In this document: positions 1 through 11,734 of the stretch, in pieces | How positions within the stretch are numbered: the stretch's first letter is position 1 | Layout of the letters: every line of letters begins with the position of its first letter | From: Actinostola sp. cb2023 | Lineage: Eukaryota; Cnidaria; Anthozoa; Actiniaria; Actinostolidae | NCBI GenBank assembly: GCA_033675265.1 | Contig: JAUJYZ010000510.1 | Coordinates: forward strand, 124,001 to 188,000 | Length of the DNA: 64,000 nucleotides | Reading direction: 5' to 3' | Translations under genes and position numbers: made by a program | The notes under the pieces: generated by a model | The model's database searches: none | The model's input: the letters and a program-made list of their open reading frames with translations, nothing else | What the model was told of the DNA's origin: nothing

Positions 1-256
1 ATTCCCTTAATTAGTGACAGTTTATAGCAACGAAGGGACCAACAACAAAGCATAAATGAAGTGCTTCACTTCAACGATACACTTATAAACACATACATGG
101 GATACACTAACAGTATAAAGGGCATCTAATACTATGGAGCGAGATGGTACATGTAACTTATATAAGCTAAAACTACAATGTAAATCCCAGTGAATTTCCA
201 AAATGAACCATAAAATCATTGCAAGTTGAAATCAAAGGACATCAGGTAGTTCTTAC

Positions 257-292
257 CCACTGTAGAAGTGCATCAGCTCTGTCTTGATTCAT
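257..292 (-). CDS. Probable first coding exon of a gene leaving the window (NuMA-like?)
   Basis: On the minus strand an ATG at 292-290 opens twelve codons reading MNQDRADALLQW, followed directly by a strong splice donor (GTAAGA at 256-251). No later exon is visible before the left edge, so the gene continues outside. The R-x-x-ALL-x-W pattern resembles the start of NuMA, where the N-terminal Hook/CH-like fold begins, and more loosely Hook and Girdin proteins. The start lies 474 bases from the LAMTOR1 ATG in divergent orientation, so the two would share a promoter region. In human, NUMA1 lies close to LAMTOR1. Twelve residues are too few for a firm identity; the exon itself is more likely than the name. 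Confidence 0.4.
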
Positions 293-766
293 CTTTGGAG
301 TTTTGAGACAACGATAATCAACTTTTCCAGACTGTCAATAGCAACGGTCATTTGACAATCGAACAACAAATTTGTTGAACGCAGACGTTCGAAGACTTGA
401 TCGCCCAATCAAACCGCAGAAATCAAAACCTGGATGGTATAACTTGGAGATAGAACCCAGCCAAAAAGAATCGCAAGCTTCTAGGCCTCGAGTTGACGGA
501 AAGAAAGTCTGAAACGAAACTCGAAGTGTTGTTTGAAGTTTGAAGTTTGGCGGTTATTCGGGATCTCCCATGAGCCTTTGCGATATAAGCCAATGCTTAG
601 CAGCCTGGCCTCCACCTTCGACGTCTCTCATTTCCTGTCGCGAGAACTTGCAACAAGAAGTGACTTTTTGGGCTGAGAAACTGCACTAGATCTCCAACTA
701 GAGCCAAGATAGCTTGTCGCAGAAGAACTGAGGTTATATTTTGGACTTCCAGATCAAGGTAGCTCG
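293..766. promoter_or_regulatory. Divergent promoter region upstream of LAMTOR1 and the minus-strand gene
   Basis: This 474-base stretch lies between two divergent start codons and carries no convincing coding exon or transposon. It must hold the 5' untranslated regions and core promoters of both genes if the minus-strand exon is real. I see no clear TATA box at a sensible spacing. The call rests on position only. Confidence 0.4.
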
Positions 767-3700
767 ATGGGCTGTTGTTTTAGTGGCGATAAAGACGATG
801 AAAACCAGGTTAGTTGGCGAGTTCTCTTGTACATTTATGTCATGTGACTGTCACGCTGGCCAAGTTTTTCTTTCCCATCTTTGGCTCAGCTTATTATAGC
901 ATATTTTATCATTTTGTTGTTGAATAATTAGTGGTTATCTTTGATATTCGTCAAATTCGCTTGAAAGGAAATGTAGTTTTTGCTACTTTTTAAAATTACA
1001 TTTGTACATTGTGAAATGAGAAGTTTAAGTTGTGCTTTTTATTTATTTCAAACGCAATATTTCTAAACTTGAACTACTTTCCATACAATGCTACATGTAG
1101 ATCATTAAGGTCACTAACTTACCAATAGTTCAGATAGTTGGCTTTAAACTGCCAACAGCTTCATACATGTAATGTACTACAATGTACATGTACATACATG
1201 TACATACATTTGTCTAGACAAAGCTTTCAATTTCTGGATTAACTATGAATGACCCTACTTGATTTTTAAGCAAAATTGTACTCCATTCCCCAAAAATATG
1301 ATCAGCCATCAAAGATATTTGAGCTACTTAGTGCATATTTTTAGTAATGTTTTTTTGTGTGCAATAGGGTACTGTCAATGAGAGAACATCTCTCCTGTCA
1401 GGTGACCAGTCTGCACCCATACCTAATAACCTTAGAGGAGGGTAAGTATGTATTGGGCTCCTGTACATAGCCCTAATCTGAGGGGCGAGAGTCAATGGGG
1501 GGAGGGGAGATGCAACTTTATGGTTTTTTTTCAAGCGCACAGTACTTATCCGAATCCTTCAATTTGATTGGTTCGTTGAGCAGGCCATATTTTCCTATCT
1601 CTGCCCTAGGTCCACGGTATCCATTTTGTAAGTGCTAAATCGATCAATTATGATAAATTTTTTGTCGAGGGAAAAAAGTTATTTACCAACTTTAGGTCGG
1701 TCATTATAGTGAAAAACTGTGCCCCATACACTTTCAAGACCTTGGGCACAGTTTTTCACTATATGGACCTCCCAGTCGGTAAATAACCTACCGGTATATG
1801 TATTCTCTGATGCATGCTCAATAACATCCCTTTTGTCACATGTGTTTTGGTATTTCAGAGAGGATGGCGTACATAGTGGATCAACTCCATTGTCGAAAAC
1901 GGATGAGCAGTCAATGTTGAGTAGAATATTACACCAAACAGCAAAGTGAGTAGTCTATGTAACCTACATAGTGTCAATTAAAGCATACTGTACCAATGCT
2001 CAACTCTGTGGAAGAGCTTCTGGTTGTAAGTTATAGATGTTGAGATCATTTTTCATGTTGTACATGTTTTTCAATATTTGCAGCAAAGTGATAGATGTAC
2101 AGTCTACAGAACCACATAGTTTAGAGAGGACAGAATACATGGAAAGATCAAGATTATATTTGTAAGTGTTTGTGATGCAAGATTACAGTCATTTAATTAT
2201 TATATGGCACAAGCTGTACTCTGGTAAAATCATGCGATCTGATTGGTTGTTTAGCGGGCACAATTCTCCCATAATACCCGTGGGCAATTACAGATTTTTC
2301 GTCACAACAATGCCATATAATAAACAACTTAATAACCACACTTGCTCAATCAGTACAGGAAAATATCAGACCTCGGTCTTTTTTGTACATACCTCGCATT
2401 TATATGGCTTGGTCGAAAGACCTCAGCCTGATATTTTCCTGTACTGACCTCGCGCTCGGTTATTAAGTAATTAATAGTAAGTCTTGGGAAACATGGCCAG
2501 CAATTATTCAGGGATTATTCAATCCATTAGGAAATCAAGAAGGCAAAAGTTGTCATATAGGAATATTATGGTCTTGTGTAGGATCGAGATCTAACACATC
2601 ATAATTATTTGTTTGTATCTGGAATATCTTATTTAATTAGTCAGAGCATTATATAACTATTATATATTATTATTATTATCAGATCAAAGATGTCCAATTT
2701 AAATATCGCACATGTACCAAAAGGCAAGCAACTGCCACATGGTGTTAATATTCCCAATGCAGTGTTAGCAGCTGATCCTATTTCAAAAGCAGATATCAAT
2801 TTGGTAAGTTACCACAGTTGAACCCAACTATACTCATTCATATAGGCATGCCCCACAAGTAGTGGAAGACATTGTGTTTGGTTCCTACGTACAGTGTACA
2901 TGTATGTGTATTGTATAATCCATTAATTAATGTTTCTTTAATATTATTGTAAATTCAAGTAGCTGTTAAAAATGAATTTAAACAATTTATTGAATTAGGT
3001 AAAAGGTAAAGCCATTTTGGGCCCATGTGACCCAAGTGGCCAGTTCTAAACTCCAGTTTCTGTAGCATGACGTGACTACGAGTATTCCTACTCCCTCTGG
3101 ACTAGATGCTAATCAATTGCAGATTACCCCCAGTATTTACACAAATGAACTCCCCTAGATCCACCACAGTCACTGGCAACCACATACAGTCAACTCTCTC
3201 GTAAGTGGACACCCTCGGGAATTGAAAAAAGTGTCCGTTAGTAGAGCTGTCCGCTTATGAGAACTATTCCCGTAAGCGGACACCAAAGAAAAATAGGGTG
3301 GATGTCCGCTTACGGGAGAGTTAATTACGTTTTAATCGGTAGAGAAAAATAGCAACTGAACCGTACACCTTGCTTCCCCGTGGACAAATGGAGATTTGAC
3401 AAAACTGATCCCCACTGTTCTGTTGCTCTGTAAAAGGTCATATTTTTGTTGATTTATTGCAAATTAAAGACAAATTCCATTGCCGAAAGTCCATTATTAA
3501 ATGGTGTGTCCGCTTAGGAGAGAGCGTAAACAAAAGAAACATCCAATTTTCATTTTCAAAAGTGTCCACGTCCGCTTACGAGAGAGTGTCCGCTTACGGG
3601 AATGTGTAAATACAGAGTTTGACTGGGAGGTAAAACGGGGATTTGAAAAGGTGTCCGTAAGTAGAGCTGTCCGCTTACGAGAGTGTCAGTTAGCGGAGAG

Positions 3701-4185
3701 TTGACTGTATAACCATAGCCACCCATGCATTATTGCAATGCGACAATACATCATCAGGGTTCTCAGGATAAGCCGGCAAATGGCAGAATACCACCGTCTG
3801 TCAAGATTAAAGTAGCCGTCTGTCCTGGCTATGAAATGTACCTTTACTGTATGTGAACTTCTACTAAAATGTTGCCATTAAACACTTGTTCAAAGTTCTG
3901 GACCAGATACCGACGCATGCAGGCCTTACTAACTTGTACTCGTTAGTTTCCATTTATGTTTAAAAATCAACTGAACAAACATCAACAGCAATCAGTGAAA
4001 AAAATCAACAAAAAAAACAAACAAAAAAAAAACCCCCAGCAATCAGTGGTACTGACGAGAGTGTCACTAACATGTATGCATTGTATTTGTAGGCTATATC
4101 TGCATCTAAAGGAGCACAAGCAGCATTATCAGGGTTTCACATAGAGCACAAGGAGCCTCTTGTTGTAGCTTTTGGCTCAACGTAG
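767..4185 (+). CDS. LAMTOR1: LAMTOR1 (p18), Ragulator complex subunit; six exons, complete
   Basis: LAMTOR1 is the membrane-anchored subunit of Ragulator, which holds Rag GTPases and mTORC1 on the lysosome. Exons read as 767-808, 1368-1441, 1859-1945, 2084-2161, 2683-2803 and 4093-4185, all with GT-AG borders and matching phases. They give 164 residues against 161 in human. The N-terminus MGCC carries the myristoylated Gly2 and palmitoylated Cys3/Cys4 of the family. Conserved blocks follow: a TDEQ segment at the start of the helical region, VIDV, a YMERSR segment matching human EYMDRAR, and a C-terminus EPLVVAFGST resembling human EELVVQFGIP. The final exon is separated by a 1.3-kb intron that contains a MITE. 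An AATAAA at 4224-4229 is a plausible polyadenylation signal. Identity is secure; exact exon borders are by eye. Confidence 0.93.
1678..1790. repeat. Inverted-repeat hairpin in LAMTOR1 intron 2
   Basis: The arms around ATAGTGAAAAACTGTGCCC near 1706 and its complement ending at 1763 form a long hairpin, and weaker pairing extends outward (TTATTTACC against GGTAAATAA). It looks like a small fold-back MITE within the intron. Confidence 0.6.
2350..2452. repeat. Inverted repeat in LAMTOR1 intron 4
   Basis: AGTACAGGAAAATATCAG near 2352 pairs with CTGATATTTTCCTGTACT near 2430. The two arms enclose about 60 bases. It is probably a MITE or its relic. Confidence 0.55.
3185..3709. mobile_element. Tc1/mariner-type MITE in LAMTOR1 intron 5
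   Basis: The element starts TA-CAGTCAACTCTC and ends GAGAGTTGACTG-TA. This gives 12-base terminal inverted repeats starting with CAGT and a TA target duplication, both typical of Tc1/mariner. The interior repeats the motif GTGTCCGCTTACGAGAG several times in both orientations, so it is built from sub-terminal repeats. It has no transposase and is non-autonomous. Related elements lie at 13210-13364 and 61447-61612. Confidence 0.7.
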
Positions 4186-4223
4186 TTCAAACAAAAATTA
4201 TTAACATAATATTAGGAATAATT

Positions 4224-4229
4224 AATAAA
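4224..4229 (+). terminator. Candidate LAMTOR1 polyadenylation signal AATAAA
   Basis: AATAAA lies 39 bases after the LAMTOR1 stop codon. The region is AT-rich, so chance occurrence is possible; the position is right for a short 3' UTR. Confidence 0.4.
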
Positions 4230-4454
4230 TAATTAAACGACTTCATCAAAGAAAGCATTTGTCACGGGACAAACGGCAGTGATCCAGTTTGGCAGTAATT
4301 CTCTCAGCTCCACAGAGGATGTTTGACCTAGCATCTTTGTAATGGAAAAGTTGAGAGCAAAGTGAATCATGTCAGATCCTGTGCACATGCTTTAATAATC
4401 AGTCTTGTGAGAGTATGGACCGGCGCTATTCGTGCCATTTCGATGCTAATAATT

Positions 4455-4524
4455 TAGTCACCTTTGCAGCCGTTCTTTGTGTCAGTCTGACGCTACACTG
4501 TAAGAACGGCTGCAAAGGTGACTA
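4455..4524. repeat. Hairpin with near-perfect 23-bp arms
   Basis: TAGTCACCTTTGCAGCCGTT begins the left arm at 4455, and its complement ends at 4524, with a spacer of about 25 bases. The arms match exactly over at least 22 bases. It is a minimal fold-back element. Confidence 0.7.
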
Positions 4525-5277
4525 GATGCTTTAATAAGACTGGTTTCATTTTTGGATAGAGAAACTTACGATACAAATTGCGGCCATGTTGGTGGGAGAA
4601 ACAAAAAGCTAATGAGGAATGCTTGGTTATCGGGCACCAACATGGCCACCATGATGTCACTTACAAACAAGCAATAGTTTGCCCTCTCAATAAGAGGTTT
4701 TTCACAGCGGCCATCTTGAAGGGCAAGAACAGGGATTTTTACATAAGAAATTATAGATTTCTATTGCCAAGAGAGGGTAAAGATTCTTTTGTCTTGTCCT
4801 GCAAGCATTGCTGCCATGAATAAAGCTAAATATGCATGCATGTGACTATAAGATTATGTTGGCAAAGCTACATGTATGTCAAATACTCTCACCATAATCA
4901 ATTGTGAAAGTTTTCTTTATTCGCTGTTGTTGTAAACAAATTTATTTTTTTCCAAGCTTATACATGTCTTGCAATATTATTGCAGTATCTTTGGCCCAGG
5001 GGGGAGGTATTCAGGCCCAGGGGGAGATACTCGGGTATAAGAATGATTGGGGCATGCAAAGCCTTTTTGTTGGACTGTTTTGGGGGTCAGAATTTTATGT
5101 AGGACATTTGGGTAGCATGTTTTTACCAATTTTTTTTTTTTTGGGGGGGGGGGGGGGTAAAGGTTGGGGAGTTGGTATATCACCTTTATATGACTTTTTG
5201 GGATTACATCATTGACCATAGGACACACTCTTGTACCTGAGCATCCTCCCCTTGGGATCTTTGGCTATACTTGCTGC

Positions 5278-6004
5278 ATTGCCGACTTTCATATCGAGCA
5301 GGGACTGGGTACGAGTCCCTAAATTGTGATAATCAATACGCAAGACACACATAGCCAGACAGAGCACATCGAGTTAAGCAAAATCCCAAAGTTTGGTGTC
5401 AGGGTCAACATTGAACGACTTAATACAGCCAATCAAAAATGATCTGAATTTACAAAGAAATGTATGGATTGCCGGACAACTGTTTGTAAATTCTAGCATA
5501 TTTGAATGGCTGTAAGCAGGAGCCCATAAGTAGGAGCCTCCATCTACCATACTGGGTTTGTGAGACGACCTGTGACCGGATCAGGCTATTTTTAGAACAC
5601 CTTTTCCCGCGAAATAATCATCAACCAATAGCAATCCCCCATGGGAATTAAACAGCCAATCAGCATCAATGAGATAGATGATTTGTGTTTATTTGTGATA
5701 TATGAACAAAATAGCTGGCGAAGAAATTGGCGAAATTGAAGACACTGAAAGTGAAGAGAGCGAAAATGATAGTGATAGTTACAGTGACTCTTTTGCAGAG
5801 TTTAGTACTTCATCCGAATACATCTACGGATGGAGGCTCCTACTTATGGGCTCGTGCTGTAAGTTGTTCAATATTGACTCGATTAACCCCAAACTTTGGG
5901 ATTTTGCTTAACTCGATATGCTCTGTCTGGCTATGTGGGTCTTGCGTGTTGATTACCACAATTTAGGGATTTGTACCCAGTCTCTCACGATCTGAAACCC
6001 GGCA
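5278..6004. mobile_element. Large fold-back element with a small acidic ORF in the middle
   Basis: The left part (about 5278-5550) reappears inverted at about 5815-6004. The shared landmarks are GACTGGGTAC, AATTGTGATAATCAA, AGCCAGACAGAGCA, CCCAAAGTTTGG and TAAGTAGGAGCCTCC. The arms are 190-270 bp and diverged. Between them a plus-strand ORF (5702-5911) begins with an acidic, Ser-rich run (residues 7-38) and then reads into the right arm. It is a non-autonomous element, perhaps holding the N-terminal scrap of an old transposase; class unknown. Confidence 0.6.
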
Positions 6005-6114
6005 ATGGTGCAATAGAGTGGGAAACTACAAACACCTAGAATCAAAATTTACTCTCAGATAAGAATAATAACCATAAATATCACAAGTGAGAACTTCATA
6101 ATGGTACATGTAGG

Positions 6115-6269
6115 TCTGGTCCTCACTAGCGACATGAGCACAAGCAACATATACAGACTTGGTGATGCATTGCTCATTAACGGTGCTTGTCTTTTGTCAC
6201 ACCTATTGCATAAATGGTGTCCTGAGTCTGTGTATGTTGCTTGTGCTTATGTCACTAGTGAGGACCAGG
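6115..6269. mobile_element. MITE with about 47-bp terminal inverted repeats
   Basis: CTGGTCCTCACTAGCGACAT at the left is matched by the complement of ATGTCACTAGTGAGGACCAG at the right. The arms run through a shared AGCACAAGCAACATA segment. A related relic lies at about 38175-38312 in a FRY intron. Confidence 0.65.
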
Positions 6270-6418
6270 CTATTCAATGTATGAACAGTACACAGCTCTG
6301 CATAGCAGGGTTGCAAATCTAGTTTGCTATAGTCCAATTAGCTTTATTCTAATAATAACTTCATACAAATCATACAGCTAGTAGCTTTAGGCTTCACTCG
6401 ACTCCAACTCCAATAAAT

Positions 6419-6585
6419 TACAGACCGAATGCAATAATGGCATCTAATTTAAATTGCCATTCTGGACTGACTAGCCTCTCGTACAGGTGAAAATGCTTTA
6501 AATTTTGTGTTTCCACATGAACACGAGGCTAGTCAGTCCAGAACAATGGCAATTCAAATTGGTTGCCATTATTGCATTGGTCTAT
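6419..6585. mobile_element. MITE family 'GACCGAATGCAATAAT', copy 1
   Basis: Terminal inverted repeats GACCGAATGCAATAAT and their complement ATTATTGCATTGGTC, plus an internal pair around GGACTGACTAGCCTC, fold almost the whole 167-bp element. A second copy is at 14216-14383. TA dinucleotides flank both ends, suggesting a TA target. Confidence 0.75.
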
Positions 6586-7199
6586 ACAGTTTACATTTTC
6601 TGTACTAAGTTCCTAAGCAAACTTAGTGTCCTTACCTGAACTAAGAGATAGGATCACCTGTGACCACACCCAAACTACAAAAGGTAGGAAATATAAAATA
6701 TCCATTCAATGGCAGCATACTACTTGCTTGCTCAAACATTAATTATAGAATGTGTTACTTTCTTTCGTATACTTGTGATTACTACAATACTTCGTAATGG
6801 TTTTGCATAAAATAATAAAAATGTGTGACATTGTCTACAGGTGCTGATCCACTTATAGTGCATTCTCGTACCTAGAGCTCCTCAGTCGGAACTTGACCTG
6901 GAGAGGAAGGGATAGCTATATCTTGCTTTCATTGTCCATCTCCCCTCCATTACCATTGATGATTGACCGACAGTTTTAGTAGCGGTCAATATATTGATCT
7001 TCAGTATAAAAGGTTTTATAACAATTGAGTGTAATCTCGCAATCTGAATCAGCCATGATCAATAATAATAATATTTAATCTTTAGGGATATTTATTTAAG
7101 TTTCTTTTCTGAGATCGTGCAGGGCGTTGGCTTTCTTAAGTGAGCTGGGAGGGATAGCCAGCCAATAAGAGTACAGACAATGTGCGCAATTTGTCAAAT

Positions 7200-7850
7200 A
7201 GGACAAAACAAATGTGGAAACTGAGGACCCGTTTCCATGGACACCTCAAACGCAAACGTTTTCATGCATGCATTTGTATGTCTCGTCCATACGGCGACCA
7301 TATCGTTTTCACCCAAAACACAAACTTCTGAAAGCACTAGATCCATAAATAGAAGACTTCTAAATCGTATCCGTTTGCCATTGGACGGTCGAAAACACAA
7401 CCCTTTGAAAACGCGCTCCAAGGTAAGAGACTTGAAGACAAAACGCTTATCTTTAGCCTTCCTCGTGCGGACGGTCAACGCACTAAAATAGTTTCGCGTG
7501 CTCAATCTGTGACAACGTAGTTAAATAAACTACCTACCTACCTATGCATACGCGTTTTTACTGAAGGTCAACGGTATATACGTTTTCTATTTTTGTCATC
7601 GAAATTTCCGCTATCCAAACGAAAACGCTGATGCGCACTGAAAATTATCCACATTATCTTTGCTTTGAAGTATTAAAAAGACCAATGACCTAAATTTAGA
7701 TCAGTTGTGACGTCATGGTTTTCGAGAAGAGACGTTTTCGCTGTCCACGCAGACGAGAAAACGGCGCTTTCAAAAATCTTCACTTTGCTAAGCGTTTCGA
7801 AAAGTTCCGTTTTCGATGATCGCTTTCATCGTTTCATGCATGCAGTCGAC
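7200..7850. repeat. CGTTTTCG-rich repeat relics
   Basis: Two blocks (about 7220-7490 and 7540-7850) carry many copies of AAACG, CGTTTTCG and GTCCA-type words in both orientations, for example CGTTTCCATGGACACC and GACGTTTTCGCTGTCCACGC. A similar block is at 11735-11830. They look like the remains of one transposon family with sub-terminal repeats. The ORFs crossing them are not believable genes. Confidence 0.45.
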
Positions 7851-8046
7851 CAGTTCACAAGGGCGTCGAGGAGGCGTGCCAGTGCGCCTGCGTGCATTCT
7901 ACCATTCGTCACACGCAATTAGCACTTTCATTCATTTCCTTGCACGTGGCTATGTTTACACGTCAAAACTGACCAACAACCACCTTGAGCGCTCTTTCGT
8001 TCCAAAACCAAGCGTCCATGCAACACTACGTTGCTTGAACTGTGAC

Positions 8047-8400
8047 ATGTCTTCTCCTCAAACTCCCAAGACTCCAACAACACCAACATCTCCTAGTTAT
8101 CCCAGGATGTCACCTGGGAAGCTGAAAATCTTCTTCCAGGATCTGCACCGGGATTCCCGCCACAAACTTGGCAACCAGCGAGCTCGCGTGGCTCACTTCT
8201 TTGGCAGTTGCACGAATCGACGCAAGAGAAACGATCTCGAAGCATCTCCTATCTTGGAACTGGCCGACAATGAACTCAAAGAGGCCAACTACGGCGCGAC
8301 TGGGAGCTTTGAGAACGAAGTCTGTGAAACTGCTATGAGTGCAACGAGAAGAGCTGGCCAATATGGTGCAACGCAGTGTGGACAGCAGGCAAGTCCTTGA
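8047..8400 (+). CDS. Unidentified ORF, possible single-exon gene or exon
   Basis: I do not recognise this protein. The open frame gives 117 residues from the ATG at 8047, although the frame stays open upstream. Residues 1-20 are Ser/Thr/Pro-rich with repeated TP and SP pairs, followed by a basic, possibly helical stretch (KLKIFFQDLHRD, then RHKLGNQRARVAHFFG, then NRRKR). Base composition is higher in G+C than the surroundings. Near the end, the next frame reads QREELANMVQRSVDSRQ and stops at 8414-8416, which looks more protein-like than the tail of the open frame. A one-base indel near 8341 is therefore possible. CAG-GCAAGT at 8385-8393 could also be a GC-type donor. It could equally be chance or a captured gene fragment. 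Confidence 0.35.
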   Translation: MSSPQTPKTPTTPTSPSYPRMSPGKLKIFFQDLHRDSRHKLGNQRARVAHFFGSCTNRRKRNDLEASPILELADNELKEANYGATGSFENEVCETAMSATRRAGQYGATQCGQQASP

Positions 8401-9101
8401 TTGGTCTACACAGTAACAAGTCCAGGATATCAAGCACGTCTAGGAGGCAAGCTTGAAAGTAACTTTACTGATAAGCGTTAATAGAGAAAATTGTGTTAAA
8501 TCTGATATACTGTTATATGTGTAACCGCAATGGTCCTCACAGACAGTGACGTCATTCTACCGTCTCGATATTTACTATGACGTCATATTGTGTTTTCTGA
8601 CATCATCTGACGTAACATAACCTGCGTGTTATATTAAATTGTTCAAACTTAGTATAAATATCTAGCTGCTTTTTGTACAAACTTCGTTCTAGCAGGGAGT
8701 CGAAGAGGTTATTGCCATGCACCCTCAGTCACGTACACGTCTTTGTTTCTTGGGACCGGATCAGCTTGGTGGGAAGTTAGCGTTGGTGTGAGAAAAGAAT
8801 CACATGTCGTTATTATATTTCACTGCAGTTCACGGACATTATCTCTTTTTACTTATCTTTCCTTTTTTGACAAACATTGCGTCTTGGTCTTACGGATGGA
8901 AAAACAACAACGAATGAAAACTTATCAAGAAATCCCCAGCTTTCCTATTTCCATATTTGGGCATTGTACTTACCATATTTGGAATCCTGATAATTTTTTG
9001 GGCCGGTGGAATGGAACCACAGTTACCCGGCCATTTTAAATTCGCGCAAACCCAGCCAACGACATAGTTTTATTTAATCGGATTTTGTTTCTACACTTTA
9101 G

Positions 9102-9789
9102 CCACTTTAGAAACGAGTAAAGGACTGGGAACGAGTTTTTAGAATTAATCTAATTAAGAAATGATCCCCATCACAAGAAAGAGCATATCAGAATTAGTAA
9201 CTGCAGACATTCAAAAACGGCAAAAAATGCAAAGAAATGCATGAATGTTTACAGGGGACACCATACATTTCTTTGAAAATTTTGCGATGTTTGGAAAGCT
9301 GTTACTCATTCAATATCTAACTAAACCTAACAAAACTTTGAAAACTTAGTAATTCTGATATGCTCACTTGAAATGGACTCTATTCTTTATAGCCGTAGTT
9401 TTTGTATTAGCGATCTAGCTGTCATGTTGGCAATGTGCGTACTTATACCACATTGAAAAGATGAAGGAATTGTGACAGATAATACAAAAACTTCAAAAAG
9501 AACGGCTATAAAGAATAGAGTCCATTTCAAGATTAAAAGACGCATTTGCTCAGGCTTAGCCTCAATTCAGTGTAAATTATTCACAAATACCAACGAGAAC
9601 GCGAAAAAGTGTTGACATTCAACAATAGAAACCATTTTTAATTGCACGGGTTATTCTCTGGATTGAGGCTAAGCCTGAGCAAACGCGTCTTTTGTCAAGG
9701 AGTACAGCGGTGTCTAAACAAACTCGAAACGGGAGTATTAGATTAATTCTAAAAACCCGTTCCCAGTCCTTTACTCGTTTCTAAAGTGG
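9102..9789. mobile_element. Compound terminal-inverted-repeat element, copy 1
   Basis: The ends CCACTTTAGAAACGAGTAAA and its complement extend as arms of about 60 bp through GGACTGGGAACG and TTAGAATTAATCTAATTA. Two further inverted-repeat units sit inside: 9368-9531 (arms AAATGGACTCTATTCTTTAT) and 9535-9694 (arms TTGCTCAGGCTTAGCCTCAA). The second unit has an independent copy at about 30962-31122. The outer element has a longer relative at 34050-35220. No transposase frame is seen. Confidence 0.7.
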
Positions 9790-10200
9790 ATAATAGCCTG
9801 AAGTTCTGAAAATCTAATGGGCGTGGCGTTGGGATCGACTTTGCTATAGCGACGTTATGACTAGTCTGTTCGGCACGTGACGCAAGTTCTTATGTTTGCG
9901 TCGCGAGTGAAAACCCCGGGGGAGGTATCTCATATATATACGCTATATAGGTATGTGCCCCCGAATAGGGTATTGCTTTTGAACCTCCAGATCCTTAAAG
10001 ATGGGATTAAAAATCCACTTTGCGTAACAGCCAGCGTATGTATTTCTGATATTAGTGATTTCCAAATCCTTGGAAAGGGTGGATCAGGGTTTCGACATCC
10101 CGGTGGCACACCCCTATCCTAAATTTCCGGGAGTACCCCCCACCCCCGGGGTGAAATCCAAGCTTAATCTAGTCATGATGGTAGTCTCCCTCGCATCCTT

Positions 10201-10277
10201 TTTTAGTTCCGTCACGTAGCGCTCTTGGCCCACAAACCGCGTTTGTGGGCCGAGAGCGTTACGTGACGGAACTAAAA
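10201..10277. repeat. Near-perfect 37-bp-arm hairpin
   Basis: The left arm at 10201-10237 and the right arm at 10241-10277 pair almost completely around a 3-base loop (CGC). The outer word TTTTAGTTCCGTCACGTA is mirrored by TACGTGACGGAACTAAAA, with two mismatched or wobble positions. It is a compact fold-back element. Confidence 0.7.
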
Positions 10278-10611
10278 ACGACTGCTTATATAGATTTTGC
10301 CATAATCCTTTGTGGATCGGACTCCCATACACGAGGTGACGATGCTCGTAGTACGTGTTAGGGTCGTTTGAAATCCACGATTTGGTACGGCTTTAATAGG
10401 TGGTCTCACATTTAAAGTACCACCCAGACGGTACCTTTTAGGGTGTCAGCAAATGAAATGAGTTGCAGATTTTAATCATATTTCGACCCTCTAACATTTG
10501 TTTTGCGAAGCTTCAGATCGAGGTATCACAAATTAACCGCAATTGCAAAGGAATTAATATACGGTACCTACTGTTTATTGTTAGTAAACTTAGTTGGTAC
10601 CTCGATCTAGC

Positions 10612-10752
10612 TCTTAGAGTGCAATTTAGAAAAGCGTGAAAACTAACTAAATCTAAATAGTACTAATTTGTTAAAAATCCTTTGTTTTCTATTGTTTAAT
10701 TATCACTATTTAGTCACTAATCTTTCACGCTTTTCTAAGTTGCACTCTAGGG
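10612..10752. repeat. Inverted repeat with 27-bp arms
   Basis: AGAGTGCAATTTAGAAAAGC near 10616 pairs with GCTTTTCTAAGTTGCACTCT near 10730. The interior is AT-rich. It is likely a MITE. Confidence 0.6.
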
Positions 10753-11684
10753 GTGAAAAATATTACGTGTCACGCCCACTTGGAATAGACTGGTACCTAA
10801 GGGGTCATTTACAAAATGTTCGAATATTCCCGTCATGCATTTCAGTATGCGAGTCCCCCCCCCTCCCCTCCCTCCCCTACCCCCGGCAGCGTGTCTCACT
10901 CGGTAACAATCGGTAACGAACTCAAGACTTTTATTTGTTTATTATCAGACTTATAATAGCTTTCACAAAATTTACACCCCAAATCACAATATATATTAGA
11001 TATTCGTATAAATATCACATGGTTTTAGAATCCCACTGGTATCAGACTAAATAATGACATGACGAGCTGTGTCTATATGAAACGTCCAGGACGAGTATAA
11101 CACCAAGTATGTCGAAAACGAAAAAAAAGCGTCGAGGGCCGGGACACATCTGGTTTTCAGCAGGAAGGCAAGTGTCTATAAAGAGAGAATGATTTTGTCA
11201 GTTGTTTGGGATATTATTAAATTATTATTATTATTATTACCAAAGCCAATACTAAGCTGTGTAACTATGTTACGGATGAGGGAGAGAGTGAGGAATGGAG
11301 GGAACAATCCTCCAGCCAAAGTTCAGGGCGGGATCCAGGAATAATTTTTTAGGGGGTTGGGTTCAAGCTTCAGTACTAAATACAAAATTTACTTCAAATC
11401 TGTGGCAAAACTAGATTCTGGGATAAAAAAATCAATTGAACCTAGGTATGTCAGGGGGGGGGGGGGGGGGGGGTCCGCTTTACCTAATATTCGATGGACC
11501 AAACCTCTACTCTCGTACCCCATTATTTCTCCGTAAATCAAGGGTGTGAGGTCAAGAATAGCTAAGTCAGGCACCTCTCACGTGGTCTGGTTCACAACAC
11601 TCGGAAATACGTATAAGATGAGATATGCAAGTTGAATCGCGCCACTACCCTTGCGTATCATCGCTAGATCATGCTTGTTGTTAT

Positions 11685-11690
11685 TTTATT
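11685..11690 (-). terminator. Candidate PPME1 polyadenylation signal (AATAAA on minus)
   Basis: TTTATT at 11685-11690 reads AATAAA on the minus strand, about 230 bases past the PPME1 stop codon. Position is suitable; unproven. Confidence 0.4.
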
Positions 11691-11734
11691 TCACCAGTGT
11701 GAACCTTTATATCACCAGGTCTTGGAGGCCCACT

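Larger units (their letters stand above)
4186..8046. other. Intergenic spacer made largely of inverted-repeat elements
   Basis: No coding exon is convincing between LAMTOR1 and the ORF at 8047. The spacer holds a hairpin (4455-4524), a T/G homopolymer stretch (about 5129-5158), a large fold-back element (about 5278-6004), two MITEs (6115-6269 and 6419-6585) and CGTTTTCG-rich repeat relics (about 7200-7850). Long ORFs here are short and lack a splice context. Confidence 0.6.
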
